Of a DNA stretch of 64,000 bases, positions 53,856 through 62,382 are shown one piece after another. The notes beneath the pieces were generated by a model. It saw nothing but the letters and a program-made list of their open reading frames with translations. It ran no database searches and was not told the origin of the DNA. The position numbers and the translations under genes are program-made. Position 1 is the stretch's first letter. The number at the start of each line of letters is the position of its first letter. Location: the NCBI GenBank assembly GCA_039822005.1, contig JBCBMZ010000001.1:974766-1038765 (forward strand). The letters are read 5' to 3'. This stretch comes from JBCBDX01 sp039822005 (GTDB lineage: Bacteria > Pseudomonadota > Alphaproteobacteria > Rhizobiales > Rhizobiaceae).

Positions 53856-54734
53856 CTAAGTGCCCAGCGCCTTCAGCCGCGCCAAGAGCGAAGACGTATC
53901 CCAACGGTTTCCACCCATCTTTTGGACATCCTTGTAGAATTGGTCGACCAGCGCCGTAACCGGAACAGAAGCGTCGATGCGGTCAGCTTCTTCCAGCACG
54001 ATGTTCAGATCCTTGCGCATCCAGTCGACCGCAAACCCGTGCTCATACGCTCCCGCGATCATGGTCTTGTGGCGGTTTTCCATCTGCCACGAACCGGCTG
54101 CGCCCTTGGAGATCACGTCGATCACGGCCTCCACGTCCAAACCTGCATTTTGCGCAAAATGGATGCCTTCGGAGAGGCCCTGAACGAGCCCGGCGATGCA
54201 TATCTGGTTGACCATCTTTGTGAGTTGTCCGCTGCCGGCGGGGCCCATCAGTCCGACCATTTTGGCAAAACTCTCAATGACCGGCTTTGCCGTGTTAAAA
54301 GTGCCTTGGTCGCCGCCGCACATGACCGTCAAGACGCCATTGACCGCGCCTGCTTCACCGCCTGAAACCGGCGCGTCAACAAAGCCATAACCAGCCTCTT
54401 TCGCGGCTGCATCCAGTTCGCGGGCGACCGCGGCCGAGGCTGTTGTGTTGTCGATAAAAATCGCGCCGGGCTTCATGTTTGAATAGGCGCCATTGCCGCC
54501 CATGGTAACAGCGCGCAGATCATCATCATTGCCGACGCATGAGAATACATAGTCCGCGCCTTCGGCAGCCTTGGCGGGCGTTTCCGCCATCGCGCCGCCA
54601 TGCTCGGCCACCCAATTCTCGGCTTTTGATGTAGTCCGGTTGTAGACCGTTACGTCATGGCCGCCCCGGTTTTTAAGATGAGCGGCCATGTGATAACCCA
54701 TCACACCCAGTCCGATAAATGCGCATTTGGCCAT
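53856..54734 (-). CDS. beta-hydroxyacid dehydrogenase (3-hydroxyisobutyrate dehydrogenase family)
   Basis: A 292-residue NAD(P)-dependent enzyme: nucleotide site FIGLGVMGYHMAAHL at the N-terminus, substrate motif FVDAPVSGGEAGA near residue 120, and the catalytic Lys in GSGQLTKMVNQ. Substrates of the family include 3-hydroxyisobutyrate, tartronate semialdehyde and related acids; which one is not clear. ATG 54734 (MAKCAFIG) gives the standard start. It stands alone on its strand, with a 288-bp gap upstream. Confidence 0.87.
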   Translation of the reverse strand: MAKCAFIGLGVMGYHMAAHLKNRGGHDVTVYNRTTSKAENWVAEHGGAMAETPAKAAEGADYVFSCVGNDDDLRAVTMGGNGAYSNMKPGAIFIDNTTASAAVARELDAAAKEAGYGFVDAPVSGGEAGAVNGVLTVMCGGDQGTFNTAKPVIESFAKMVGLMGPAGSGQLTKMVNQICIAGLVQGLSEGIHFAQNAGLDVEAVIDVISKGAAGSWQMENRHKTMIAGAYEHGFAVDWMRKDLNIVLEEADRIDASVPVTALVDQFYKDVQKMGGNRWDTSSLLARLKALGT

Positions 54735-54924
54735 GTTTACTCCGTCCGGTTTTATTGAGCGGTCATGTAGCGCGTAGGGCATCGTGTTGGAAGAGGGGCA
54801 GTGAAAAGCAGTCAAACGCTGCGACTGGCACCAAGGCCCGCTGTGCTGGGCGAAACAGGCATTCGCTTGCCTCTCTACCGTCATTGATATTGGCGCATAA
54901 AATGCCACGCCCTAATCGTAGTAA

Positions 54925-54959
54925 TTAAGCAGGCGAATGAAGAACTCTCGCCTGCTTAA
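54925..54959 (-). terminator. 12-bp inverted repeat, likely terminator
   Basis: Perfect arms TTAAGCAGGCGA and TCGCCTGCTTAA enclose 11 bases. It lies 64 bp downstream of the stop of the leftward SnoaL-like gene, so termination of that unit is the likely role; the following TTAATTAC is only a weak T tract. The rest of the 54735-55022 gap shows no gene. Confidence 0.55.
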
Positions 54960-55022
54960 CTGCGGTGTGCGTACGTATCGCGTTACGTCAATTCAAGTTC
55001 GATTTACGCTTATGTACTGGGC

Positions 55023-55880
55023 CTAGTTGTCGAAGCCGGTGAACATGCCGTTGGTGTTGGCCAGACCCTCCGTCGGTACGGGCTGGATAACGTCCCAATG
55101 TTCCACAATCATGTTGTCATCCATCCGGAACAGGTCATAGAAGGCGTGCGTCTGACCGCTCCATTCGCCCTCGCTGACGGTAAGGACAAAGTTGCCCTCG
55201 CCCAAAACGGCGTGGATGTCCGTGTAGACGAACATGTTGCCCTGCGCTGTCAGCGCCTCGACCGCCGCGATGATGCCATCCAGCCCGTCAGCGATCTGAG
55301 GGTTGTGCTGGGCGTAGCTCTCGGCACTGATATAGTCGGTGATCTTGGCGGGGTCCTTGCCCATCAGCACGTCTTCAATCAAGGCAACAGCCAGCGCCTT
55401 GTTCTCTTCGGTCTTGTCCAGGTCGGTGACTTCGGTCGGACCATCGGTTTGGGTTCTGCCGCTGGCCGTCTCGGAGACGAGAGGCTGCAACGCGTCCCAA
55501 TGCTCCGCGACCTTGCCGTTCTCATCCACGCGAATGATGTCAAAGGACACCATCTCATCGGCGCCAAACGGGGCGGCATTGCGCCAGATGTTGTGCATGA
55601 AGACATAGTTGCCGTCTTCAAACATGCGGATGTTTTCAGCTGTCGTTCCGGCCTCGGCCAGCACGGGCAGAAGTCCGATGAACGGTTCAAGCCCGGTCGG
55701 AATGAAAGGGTTGTGCTGGATGTAATCCGCGTTCGCAACCTCGCGCATTGTGTCGGCGTCGCCTTGCAGGACGGCGCCCAGAAACTTGCCGACAATCGGC
55801 TTTATGGACGTGGCGTCATCGGCGAGGGCACCGGTGGCAAGCAAAGTGGCAGCGGCAGCTGCTGTAAGGGTCTTTTTCAT
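55023..55880 (-). CDS. exported protein with two SnoaL/NTF2-like domains
   Basis: A 285-residue protein. Residues 1-21 form a Sec signal (MKKTLTAAAAATLLATGALA). Two related halves follow, each about 120 residues: the first has YIQHNPFIPTGLEPFI and VAEHWDALQPL, the second YAQHNPQIADGLDGII and IVEHWDVIQPV, so it is an internal duplication of an NTF2-like (SnoaL) domain. Function is unknown; related proteins are annotated as nuclear transport factor 2 family. It lies with a cupin protein, an SDR remnant and a TetR gene. Confidence 0.82.
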   Translation of the reverse strand: MKKTLTAAAAATLLATGALADDATSIKPIVGKFLGAVLQGDADTMREVANADYIQHNPFIPTGLEPFIGLLPVLAEAGTTAENIRMFEDGNYVFMHNIWRNAAPFGADEMVSFDIIRVDENGKVAEHWDALQPLVSETASGRTQTDGPTEVTDLDKTEENKALAVALIEDVLMGKDPAKITDYISAESYAQHNPQIADGLDGIIAAVEALTAQGNMFVYTDIHAVLGEGNFVLTVSEGEWSGQTHAFYDLFRMDDNMIVEHWDVIQPVPTEGLANTNGMFTGFDN

Positions 55881-56006
55881 CTTGATGAACCTTTCAGTGT
55901 GTGGGTGAAGTGGTGCAAGGTCTATGGCCAATCCCGTCAGGAGTCGGCACCGCCCAGGACGCCGAACAAAGCACGGCTGTTAAGCAGGTATGACGACGTT
56001 TCTGCC

Positions 56007-56429
56007 CTATTCGGCCAGCGCCACGTCACGGGGACCCGTGAACGCGAGCAGGCCGATGCAGGGGACATCGCTGTCGCAGCGGTCGGCATGCACGACGCCG
56101 CCTTCGACCAGGGAATAGTCGCCTGGCACGGTCGAAATCTCAGTGCCGTCAGCCTCGATATGCACCCATGTGCCCGCGATGCTGAGCCCCCAGTAATCGT
56201 GGGTATGGGTGTGCATGGGCAGCGCGACGCCCGGATCCATCTTAAGCAGCCAGGCCGCACCAGTGGCGTCGTCGCCCCAAGCCAGTGCCAGTTGCACGCC
56301 GGGGATTGGCGCGTCGAACCACTCCACGTTCTCGAGGGCGACATGGTGTTCGCCGTGAGCGTGGCTCTCGGCAAATGCGGCTGTTGTCAGCAGGGCTGCC
56401 GTCGCGGCAGCCATCAAAGTCTTTAACAT
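56007..56429 (-). CDS. exported small cupin-like protein
   Basis: A 140-residue protein with a Sec signal (MLKTLMAAATAALLTTAAFA) and a single cupin-type beta-barrel domain. A likely metal site is PMHTHTHDYWG near residue 75. It resembles small DUF4437/cupin proteins of uncertain role. The 126-bp gap to the SnoaL-like gene holds nothing recognisable. Confidence 0.7.
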   Translation of the reverse strand: MLKTLMAAATAALLTTAAFAESHAHGEHHVALENVEWFDAPIPGVQLALAWGDDATGAAWLLKMDPGVALPMHTHTHDYWGLSIAGTWVHIEADGTEISTVPGDYSLVEGGVVHADRCDSDVPCIGLLAFTGPRDVALAE

Positions 56430-56491
56430 TGGAATGGTCCTTTCGGGTGCAGGGGTATTTCAGGGTTGATGATTGGTGATCAGGCGTCGGC

Positions 56492-56716
56492 TCAGCAGAA
56501 GACGGTGTCGAGCTGCATCGCCTTGAGGAGCGCGTCTTGTCTATGCTGAGTGTAGGCGTTGATCTGATCGACGCCGCAGGTGCCGCCGGTAATGCCGACC
56601 ACAGTGCGCATCGTGGTCCAGATGTGATGCCCGCGGTCGGCAAAAGCGCGCACCGCCGCTGCACCGAAGCCGCCGATTGGCCCCGTGATGACGATTGTTT
56701 TTCCTGTTTTCGACAT
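56492..56716 (-). pseudogene. remnant of a short-chain dehydrogenase (SDR)
   Basis: A 74-codon open frame whose first 37 residues are a clear SDR N-terminus with the nucleotide motif TGPIGGFG and AAVRAFADRGHHIW. The rest does not continue the fold, and the active-site YxxxK part is missing; SDRs have about 250 residues. The last 25 residues could come from an SDR C-terminus, which would mean a large internal deletion. It is divergent from a TetR gene that probably once controlled it. Confidence 0.7.
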
Positions 56717-56744
56717 GTGTCACACTCCTGCTTGCGCTTTGTGT

Positions 56745-56756
56745 TACCGGTTGGTA
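56745..56756. promoter_or_regulatory. TetR-type operator 1 (TACC-N4-GGTA)
   Basis: TACCGGTTGGTA, with the flanking ACAAA, lies 29 bp upstream of the SDR remnant. A second copy of the same palindrome pattern occurs 45 bp further on. Confidence 0.6.
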
Positions 56757-56789
56757 CAAATATCTGCACAGTCCTGTCAAGGATTAAAA

Positions 56790-56801
56790 TACCATTTGGT
56801 A
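56790..56801. promoter_or_regulatory. TetR-type operator 2 (TACC-N4-GGTA)
   Basis: TACCATTTGGTA, again followed by ACAAA, lies five bases before the ATG of the TetR gene. Repressor bound here would block its own translation start region, suggesting autoregulation. Confidence 0.6.
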
Positions 56802-56806
56802 CAAAA

Positions 56807-57412
56807 ATGAGTGACAATGATCCCAAGCCCGCGCGCGGACGCCCGCGGACGATGAACACCGAGACGGTGCTGGACGTCGCGATGAGCGCGTATTGGCAAA
56901 GCGATCCAGCCGACGTGTCTGTCAACACGGTTTGCCAGATGGCCAGTATCTCCAAGCCCTCGCTTTATAGAGAATTCGGTAGCGAGGACGGACTCAAACG
57001 CGCGGTCCTAGACAGCTATGCAGATAAGGTGCTCTCCGACATGTTCTTGATTATTCAAGGCGGGAGGGGGTTGGAGGAAACGCTTGGCGCCTTGATCGAT
57101 TTTGCGTCAGCCGACCCACGCATGGAAACCGGTTGCCTGTTCTACAAAATGCGCGCGGGCAAGCACCGCCTTGGGCCCACGACCCGGGCGCGGGTGGAAG
57201 AAATCAATAGCGCTGCGCAAGCCGCTTACGTAGCGTTCCTGCAATCCTGTCGCGACAAGGGTGAATTTACGACGGCGCTGTCGGTAGGGGCCGGGGCAAC
57301 GTATCTGGGCGAGCAGCTTGCACTTGCGATCACGCAACGCGCGTCGGGCGAAGACCCCGCCCGTATCCGCCAGATGCTTACCCTTGCCCTCTCTGTTTTC
57401 ACCCGAGCGTAA
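56807..57412 (+). CDS. TetR-family transcriptional regulator
   Basis: A 201-residue TetR-family repressor: polar N-terminus with KPARGRPRTMN, helix-turn-helix SVNTVCQMASISKPSLYREFGSEDGL (positions about 37-62) and a C-terminal helical sensor domain. The ATG at 56807 was chosen because the longer frame would run through the promoter and both operators. It diverges from the SDR remnant and probably represses both it and itself. The inducer is unknown. Confidence 0.88.
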   Translation: MSDNDPKPARGRPRTMNTETVLDVAMSAYWQSDPADVSVNTVCQMASISKPSLYREFGSEDGLKRAVLDSYADKVLSDMFLIIQGGRGLEETLGALIDFASADPRMETGCLFYKMRAGKHRLGPTTRARVEEINSAAQAAYVAFLQSCRDKGEFTTALSVGAGATYLGEQLALAITQRASGEDPARIRQMLTLALSVFTRA

Positions 57413-57491
57413 CGAAACTGTGCCAGATGCTTGATGTGGCCGGCCAGTGTAAACGGCAAGAAAGAGCTCGGAGCGGACCTTTGCCCACCAC

Positions 57492-58340
57492 TCACCGCAC
57501 AAGATGTTTCGTCAGGCGCTTTTCCAGCCAATTCCAGATGTTACGCAGAATTTCCACGATGATCAGATAGAAGATCGCTGCGTAAATGTAGGTCTGGAAA
57601 TCGAAGGTGCGTGAGAAAGCGCGGCGCGTCTCGCCCATCAAATCAAAGACGGTGATCAGCGCCACGATGGCCGACCCTTTGATCATCAGGATGATTTCAT
57701 TGCCATAAGGGCGCAGCGCCACGATCATCGCTTGCGGGGCTATGATCTTCCGAAACGCTTGCAGCCGGTTGATGCCAAGTGCCGCTGCCCCTTCCCATTG
57801 GCCGGTCGGGACAGAGCGTACCGCGCCGCGGACAATTTCCGCCTGATAGGCGGCGGTGTTGAGCGTAAAGGCAAAGAGCGCGCAGTTCCACGCATCGCGA
57901 AAAAACAGCCAAAGGCCCACGGCTTCCAGTTGCTCGCGAAAAGAGCCTAGCCCGTAATAAATCAGGAACAGCTGCGCAAGCAGGGGCGTGCCCCGAAACA
58001 AGTAAACATAGCCAAAAGATATGCCATTAAGCAGCCGATTGTCTGACATGCGGGCGTAGGCGATCGGTAGTGAAAGAAAGGCACCTAGGACGATGGAGAT
58101 TGAAACCAGCGTCAGTGTTGTTAGCAAGCCGTTCCAATAGCGCGGCGCGTATCGCTCGATCTTGGCCGGGTCGTACCCGGTGATCAGCCAAGCTACCAAA
58201 ACAATGACGACGAATGTCCAAAAGGCGATCAGGGCATAGCCCCATGCACGGGTCGCGTTCCACGGTTTGGCGATGGTGTCGGGCGCGGGCTGTTGCGGCA
58301 ACAGTTCCGCAGGCGCGACATAGGCTTGTGCATGGTTCAT
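57492..58340 (-). CDS. polar amino acid ABC transporter permease (HisM-like)
   Basis: A 282-residue inner-membrane permease of the His/Glu/Gln/Arg/opine type. After a 30-residue polar N-terminus there are about five helices. The family motif FRGTPLLAQLFLIYYGL lies near the middle and the EAA-type loop is GAAALGINRLQAFRKIIAPQA. It overlaps the other permease gene by 4 bp. The matching ATPase is not in this window. Confidence 0.9.
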   Translation of the reverse strand: MNHAQAYVAPAELLPQQPAPDTIAKPWNATRAWGYALIAFWTFVVIVLVAWLITGYDPAKIERYAPRYWNGLLTTLTLVSISIVLGAFLSLPIAYARMSDNRLLNGISFGYVYLFRGTPLLAQLFLIYYGLGSFREQLEAVGLWLFFRDAWNCALFAFTLNTAAYQAEIVRGAVRSVPTGQWEGAAALGINRLQAFRKIIAPQAMIVALRPYGNEIILMIKGSAIVALITVFDLMGETRRAFSRTFDFQTYIYAAIFYLIIVEILRNIWNWLEKRLTKHLVR

Positions 58341-59047
58341 CGCGCCTGCTCCGCGCGGTCACCATATTTTTCTATGCGGTTGATGACGATGGATGAGAGA
58401 AGCGCCAGCACCAAAAACAGGATGAAGGCGATGCCGTAGAAAAGGAACGCTTCCTTGGTGACCCGCGCAGCAATGCCGGTTTGGCGCACAATGTCGGACA
58501 GGCCAATAGCTGAGACCAATGCTGTGTCCTTGAGAAGGATCATCCAGAGGTTGGTCAGGCCGGGCAGGGCGATTTTGATGACTTGCGGCAGCACGACCAA
58601 CCGCATCACATGCCTGTGTGGCAGACCGATCGCATAACCACCCTCATACTGACCTTTGGGAATGGCCCGAAACGCGGACAGGAAGACTTCCGAGGCATAG
58701 GAGGAAAACACGATGCCAAGCGCGATCATCCCGGCGACAAATGCGTTGATCTCGATGCCCGATGAAAAGCCCATCGCGCGGGCAAGCTGTTGAATGCCGA
58801 TCTGCATCCCAAAGAAGATGATAAAGAGCGTCAGCAGTTCAGGCAGGCCGCGGAAGATGGTGGTGTAAATTTCCGCGGACAGGCGCAGCGTTGGCTCGCG
58901 CGATTGTTTGGCAAGTGCGATAAAAAAACCGAGCGCCAAACCAAGCGGCAGCGTTGCCAGAGCCAGCGAAACGGTAACAAGGACACCCCAGGCAATCTCG
59001 TCACCCCAGCCTTGGTCACCAAATGATATGAGGGTCCAGACGTCCAT
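58337..59047 (-). CDS. polar amino acid ABC transporter permease (HisQ-like)
   Basis: A 236-residue permease, partner of the preceding one. It has FRGLPELLTLFIIFFG and the ATPase-docking loop GGYAIGLPHRHVMRLVVLPQVI. Length and motifs fit HisQ/OccQ proteins. It starts 60 bp after the binding-protein gene, across a GC-rich hairpin. Confidence 0.9.
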   Translation of the reverse strand: MDVWTLISFGDQGWGDEIAWGVLVTVSLALATLPLGLALGFFIALAKQSREPTLRLSAEIYTTIFRGLPELLTLFIIFFGMQIGIQQLARAMGFSSGIEINAFVAGMIALGIVFSSYASEVFLSAFRAIPKGQYEGGYAIGLPHRHVMRLVVLPQVIKIALPGLTNLWMILLKDTALVSAIGLSDIVRQTGIAARVTKEAFLFYGIAFILFLVLALLSSIVINRIEKYGDRAEQAR

Positions 59048-59064
59048 CGGTCCTACTTGAGAGG

Positions 59065-59087
59065 AAGGCGGGATGTTCTCCCGCCTT
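59065..59087 (-). terminator. hairpin between amino acid binding-protein and permease genes
   Basis: Nine-base perfect arms AAGGCGGGA and TCCCGCCTT enclose a 5-base loop; on the transcribed strand CCTCTC follows. It probably stabilises the binding-protein message or attenuates the permease genes. Confidence 0.7.
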
Positions 59088-59107
59088 TCCCAATTGACTT
59101 TATTCTA

Positions 59108-59890
59108 TCAGCCACCGAACACATCAACGTCGAAATATTTGTCGTTGATTTCCTGATAGGTGCCGTTGGCGCGGATCGCCGCAATCGCCGCGTCAAACTT
59201 GGCCTTTAAGTCTTCTTCACCTTTGCGCAGGGCAATGCCGGCACCTTCACCGTTGATAACCGGGTCAGGTGTCAGCGTGCCGAGCAATTTGCAGCATGCG
59301 CCATCGTCCGTTTTCAACCATTCGGAAAGAACGATGACATCATCAATAACAGCGTCGATGCGGCCATTGGCGATGTCGAGCTTGTATTCATCTGGTGTCG
59401 GATAAAGGGTCAGGCTGGCAGAGGACAGCTTTTCTTCCGCATAGTTGGAGTGCGTTGTTGAAGATTGTGCGCCGATTGCTTTGCCAGCAAGCGCGGCGTC
59501 TGTCGCTTCTGTGATGTCTGAGTCTTTCGGGACGGCGATCGCCGGTGGTGTGTTGTAGTATTTACCCGAGAAATCGACGACTTCCATCCGCTCTGCCGTG
59601 ATCGACATGGATGCGATGATGGCGTCATAGTTGCCGGCCAACAAGCCCGGTATGATACCGTCCCAGTCAGATGTCACGAATTCGCATGTTGCGCCCATTT
59701 CTTCGCAAAGTGCGTTTGCAATATCTATGTCGAAACCGACCAGCGAGCCATCTGCTTCCAGATTGTTGAATGGAGGGTAAGCTCCTTCTGTGCCGATTTT
59801 AATCGACAGTGAATGGCTGCCGGCCATGGCCGCACTTGCGGAAAACGCGACCGCAGTTGTGGCGGTCATTACAAACTTCGCAAATTTCAT
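59108..59890 (-). CDS. polar amino acid ABC transporter substrate-binding protein
   Basis: A 260-residue periplasmic binding protein of family 3 (HisJ/ArgT/LAO type). The signal peptide ends near AMA-GS. The binding fold shows GTEGAYPPFNNLEADGSLVGFDIDIA in the first lobe and the usual AQSSTTHSNY ligand loop. The ATG at 59890 was chosen because it begins the signal peptide. Basic amino acids or opines are likely ligands. A GGCGCAT-C-ATGCGCC palindrome lies just upstream at 59913-59927; its role is unknown. Confidence 0.9.
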   Translation of the reverse strand: MKFAKFVMTATTAVAFSASAAMAGSHSLSIKIGTEGAYPPFNNLEADGSLVGFDIDIANALCEEMGATCEFVTSDWDGIIPGLLAGNYDAIIASMSITAERMEVVDFSGKYYNTPPAIAVPKDSDITEATDAALAGKAIGAQSSTTHSNYAEEKLSSASLTLYPTPDEYKLDIANGRIDAVIDDVIVLSEWLKTDDGACCKLLGTLTPDPVINGEGAGIALRKGEEDLKAKFDAAIAAIRANGTYQEINDKYFDVDVFGG

Positions 59891-60005
59891 AAGAACTCCC
59901 TGATCATAAGGCGGCGCATCATGCGCCCGCTGAAACGGATATTCCCATCGTTTTTGCTGAAATTGCAACCATTTTCAAACATGCTCAAAAACTGAGCAGG
60001 GTGAC

Positions 60006-60602
60006 CTAGCGTCCGCCAGATGATGGAAAAATCAGGCGCTTCAAATTGGGCATTCCAGCTTGCCATGCATAATTGCCCACTGCGACCATTGTGACGCACG
60101 CCCCCCCTGCAAAGGTCAGCGCGCTGAACCGGTACAAGAATTCGGCCTGCGCTTGCCACCACGGAAGTGGGTCGTTGAAGAGTTCAACCAAAACAAAACC
60201 CAAAATGGTTGGTTTGGACTGCCCGGCAAGCAAGATGAGCAAAAGGCCTGTTAATGCGAATGTCCCGATGGACAAGAGCATGGTGATTTGCGACATGCGG
60301 TAAAGAAAAGCGGCCGGCAGCCAAGTATTGGCGTTACGCGGAAAGCCGCGCGACAGCCGCCGCAAGCATTGATAGAGAAGAAATACACCGATTGCCAAGT
60401 CCAGAGGCTGTGGGCGTTCATACCAGTCTTTTACCGCCAGCATGTAGGCCAGAAAGCACGCAATCAAGAAACCGATCCAGTGGATCACCAAAGACAGTCG
60501 GCTGTAGCCGCCATGCGGGTCGGCGCGATTGAACAGTTTGAACCGCGGTAACGGTGGTGGTTCCGCCCGGACGGTTTCTTTTTTTGTTGCGGTGGCGCTC
60601 AC
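60006..60602 (-). CDS. cytochrome b561-like membrane protein
   Basis: A 198-residue protein with a polar N-terminus and four or five hydrophobic helices. VIHWIGFLIACFLAYML begins the first helix with a His at the position typical of b561-type heme ligands, but the other expected intramembrane histidines are not apparent, so heme binding is uncertain. It overlaps moeA by 4 bp. With the neighbouring Moco and fdhD genes, an electron-transfer or membrane-anchor role for formate dehydrogenase is possible. Confidence 0.6.
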   Translation of the reverse strand: MSATATKKETVRAEPPPLPRFKLFNRADPHGGYSRLSLVIHWIGFLIACFLAYMLAVKDWYERPQPLDLAIGVFLLYQCLRRLSRGFPRNANTWLPAAFLYRMSQITMLLSIGTFALTGLLLILLAGQSKPTILGFVLVELFNDPLPWWQAQAEFLYRFSALTFAGGACVTMVAVGNYAWQAGMPNLKRLIFPSSGGR

Positions 60603-61864
60603 GGCTGATCCTTATGCGCGATGTCAAACTCGCTGAGCGGTATAAACCGAACGAGGTCGCCTTTGGCAACGCTGCTTGTTTCTTCGGGCAGATCGATCAA
60701 GCCGCCTGCGGCAACCAGTCCAGATATGAGGCCGGATCCGTCACGGGTGAATTTTTGTGCCACGCCGTTTTCATCGCGCCACGCACGCGCAAATTCGCGC
60801 CGGTCTTTCTTCTTGTTTGGCACGGCAAAACCGGCCGGGAGCATGAAAGCGCGGGGTTGCCGATGCGCTATTCCCATCAGAAGGGCCATGGTTGGCCGCA
60901 CATAAAGCAAGGTACATACAAAAGCAGCGACCGGATTGCCGGGCAAACCCAAGAGCACGCAATCGCCGATCTGGCCAAACATCATGGGCCGCCCCGGCTT
61001 CACCGCAATTTGCCACACATGGCATTTGCCCAAGCGATCCAACACATCGAGCATGTGATCTTCGCCGCCCCTAGATGCGCCGCCGGTGGTGATGATCATG
61101 TCCAAGCTGCTAGCAGCCGCTGCGGCGGCCTTGCTCAAGACTTCGAGATTGTCCGGCAGGTGGCCAAGGTCAGTGACGTCTACGGACGGGTTTGCCAGCA
61201 ATGCAGCAAGCATCGGGCGATTGGCATCGTAGACTTGGTGAGGTTCCGCTCTTGTACCCGGTTGGACGATTTCGTCGCCGGTTGAGAGGATGCCTACCCG
61301 AAGCTTCTTTCGGACTGTCAAACTCGCCATGCCGACGGAAGCAAAAGCGGCGATATGGGCCGGGCCCAACACGTGCCCTGCTTTGGCAATGAATGTGCCC
61401 TGTTGTACGTCTTCGCCGCGCAAACGACAGTTCGCCCCAAGTTTTATCCCTGCGGGTATTTGGACGAAGTCGCCATCGCGTTTGCAATCCTCCTGCATGG
61501 CAACACTATCTGCGCCTTTCGGCATGATAGCGCCGGTATAAATTCGACCAGCAGTGCTACCTTCAAGAGTTTGCGCAGGCATGCCGGCACTTGTGGTGCC
61601 AGCGATACGCAGTTTTCCGTCCTGCAAATGATAGTCATGATGGGCGAATGCATAACCGTCAACGGCGGCGTTGTCGCTGCGCGGGACAGCGATAGCGGAG
61701 GCGGTATCTTGATCGCAAGTGCGCCCTATCGCGTCGTTGAGCATCACCGTTTCATTGCCGACAGTTTGGCGCAGACGCTTCGCAAGCAGCGCCAGCACGT
61801 CATCATGGCGCATCCTTTGAGTGTCATGCAAAAAGCAATCATCCAGCAACTTTCGCCCGTTCAT
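60599..61864 (-). CDS. moeA: molybdopterin molybdenumtransferase
   Basis: A 421-residue enzyme that inserts molybdate into adenylylated molybdopterin. It shows VPRSDNAAVDGYAF (the usual PxFxxSxxDGYA region), IYTGAIMPKGADSVAMQE, GILSTGDEIV, TTGGASRGGEDH and LLGLPGNPVAAFV. ATG 61864 overlaps the mobB stop as ATGA; the frame is open further upstream. Product needed by NasA and the expected formate dehydrogenase. Confidence 0.93.
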   Translation of the reverse strand: MNGRKLLDDCFLHDTQRMRHDDVLALLAKRLRQTVGNETVMLNDAIGRTCDQDTASAIAVPRSDNAAVDGYAFAHHDYHLQDGKLRIAGTTSAGMPAQTLEGSTAGRIYTGAIMPKGADSVAMQEDCKRDGDFVQIPAGIKLGANCRLRGEDVQQGTFIAKAGHVLGPAHIAAFASVGMASLTVRKKLRVGILSTGDEIVQPGTRAEPHQVYDANRPMLAALLANPSVDVTDLGHLPDNLEVLSKAAAAAASSLDMIITTGGASRGGEDHMLDVLDRLGKCHVWQIAVKPGRPMMFGQIGDCVLLGLPGNPVAAFVCTLLYVRPTMALLMGIAHRQPRAFMLPAGFAVPNKKKDRREFARAWRDENGVAQKFTRDGSGLISGLVAAGGLIDLPEETSSVAKGDLVRFIPLSEFDIAHKDQP

Positions 61865-62382
61865 GTAGGCTTTCCGATGATGTTGCATATGAAGTCGGTG
61901 AGGCCTGCCACGTCGTCACGTTTAAACGTTGGTAGATTGGTTTTTGCGCCGCGGTCGCAGGCAATTGCCATGATGTAGGTATCATGATCGGCCAAGGTGG
62001 GCTGATCGGTGCCTTGGGCGCACACTTCAATTTTGGGATGCGGATTTTTCTTAAAGCCCTCTACCAAAACCACATCGCATGGTGACATGCGCGCTAAAAC
62101 ATCGTCCAAAGATGGTGCGGGTTCATCTGTTTCGCGGTTGTTCATGATTGCCCAACGTTGGCCTCCAAGGATGGCGGTTTGAGCGGCTCCCGCCGCAGCG
62201 TGCTTTGCGCTGTCGGTGGAGGGGTTGTCGATTTGAAATGCGTGATGTGCACTCTTGACACTTGCAACGATAAAGCCGCGGTTGGTCAACTCCGAAATCA
62301 GCGCGGCCGCAAGGGTCGTTTTGCCGGAGTTTTTCCAGCCGACAATACCTATGCGCGGCGCGGTGCGTGCTGGATGGGTCAT
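61861..62382 (-). CDS. mobB: molybdopterin-guanine dinucleotide biosynthesis adaptor protein
   Basis: A 173-residue GTP-binding protein that assists MobA. The P-loop is GWKNSGKTTLA near residue 15; KSAHHAFQIDNPSTDSAKHAAAG and VLVEGFKKNPHPKIEV are characteristic of MobB. It overlaps mobA and moeA by 4 bp each, making one translational unit. Confidence 0.93.
   Translation of the reverse strand: MTHPARTAPRIGIVGWKNSGKTTLAAALISELTNRGFIVASVKSAHHAFQIDNPSTDSAKHAAAGAAQTAILGGQRWAIMNNRETDEPAPSLDDVLARMSPCDVVLVEGFKKNPHPKIEVCAQGTDQPTLADHDTYIMAIACDRGAKTNLPTFKRDDVAGLTDFICNIIGKPT

Noticed and set aside
54925..54959. 12-bp inverted repeat as a mobile-element end or attachment site
   Set aside because: No transposase, integrase or target duplication is nearby; a terminator position after the SnoaL-like gene is simpler.
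55098..56426. 442-codon open frame on the plus strand
   Set aside because: It covers both exported proteins in antisense. Each of those has a signal peptide and a family fold, while this frame has neither.
59913..59927. GGCGCAT-C-ATGCGCC palindrome as a regulator site
   Set aside because: One copy only and no neighbouring regulator; it may simply be a leader hairpin, so I mention it only under the binding-protein gene.
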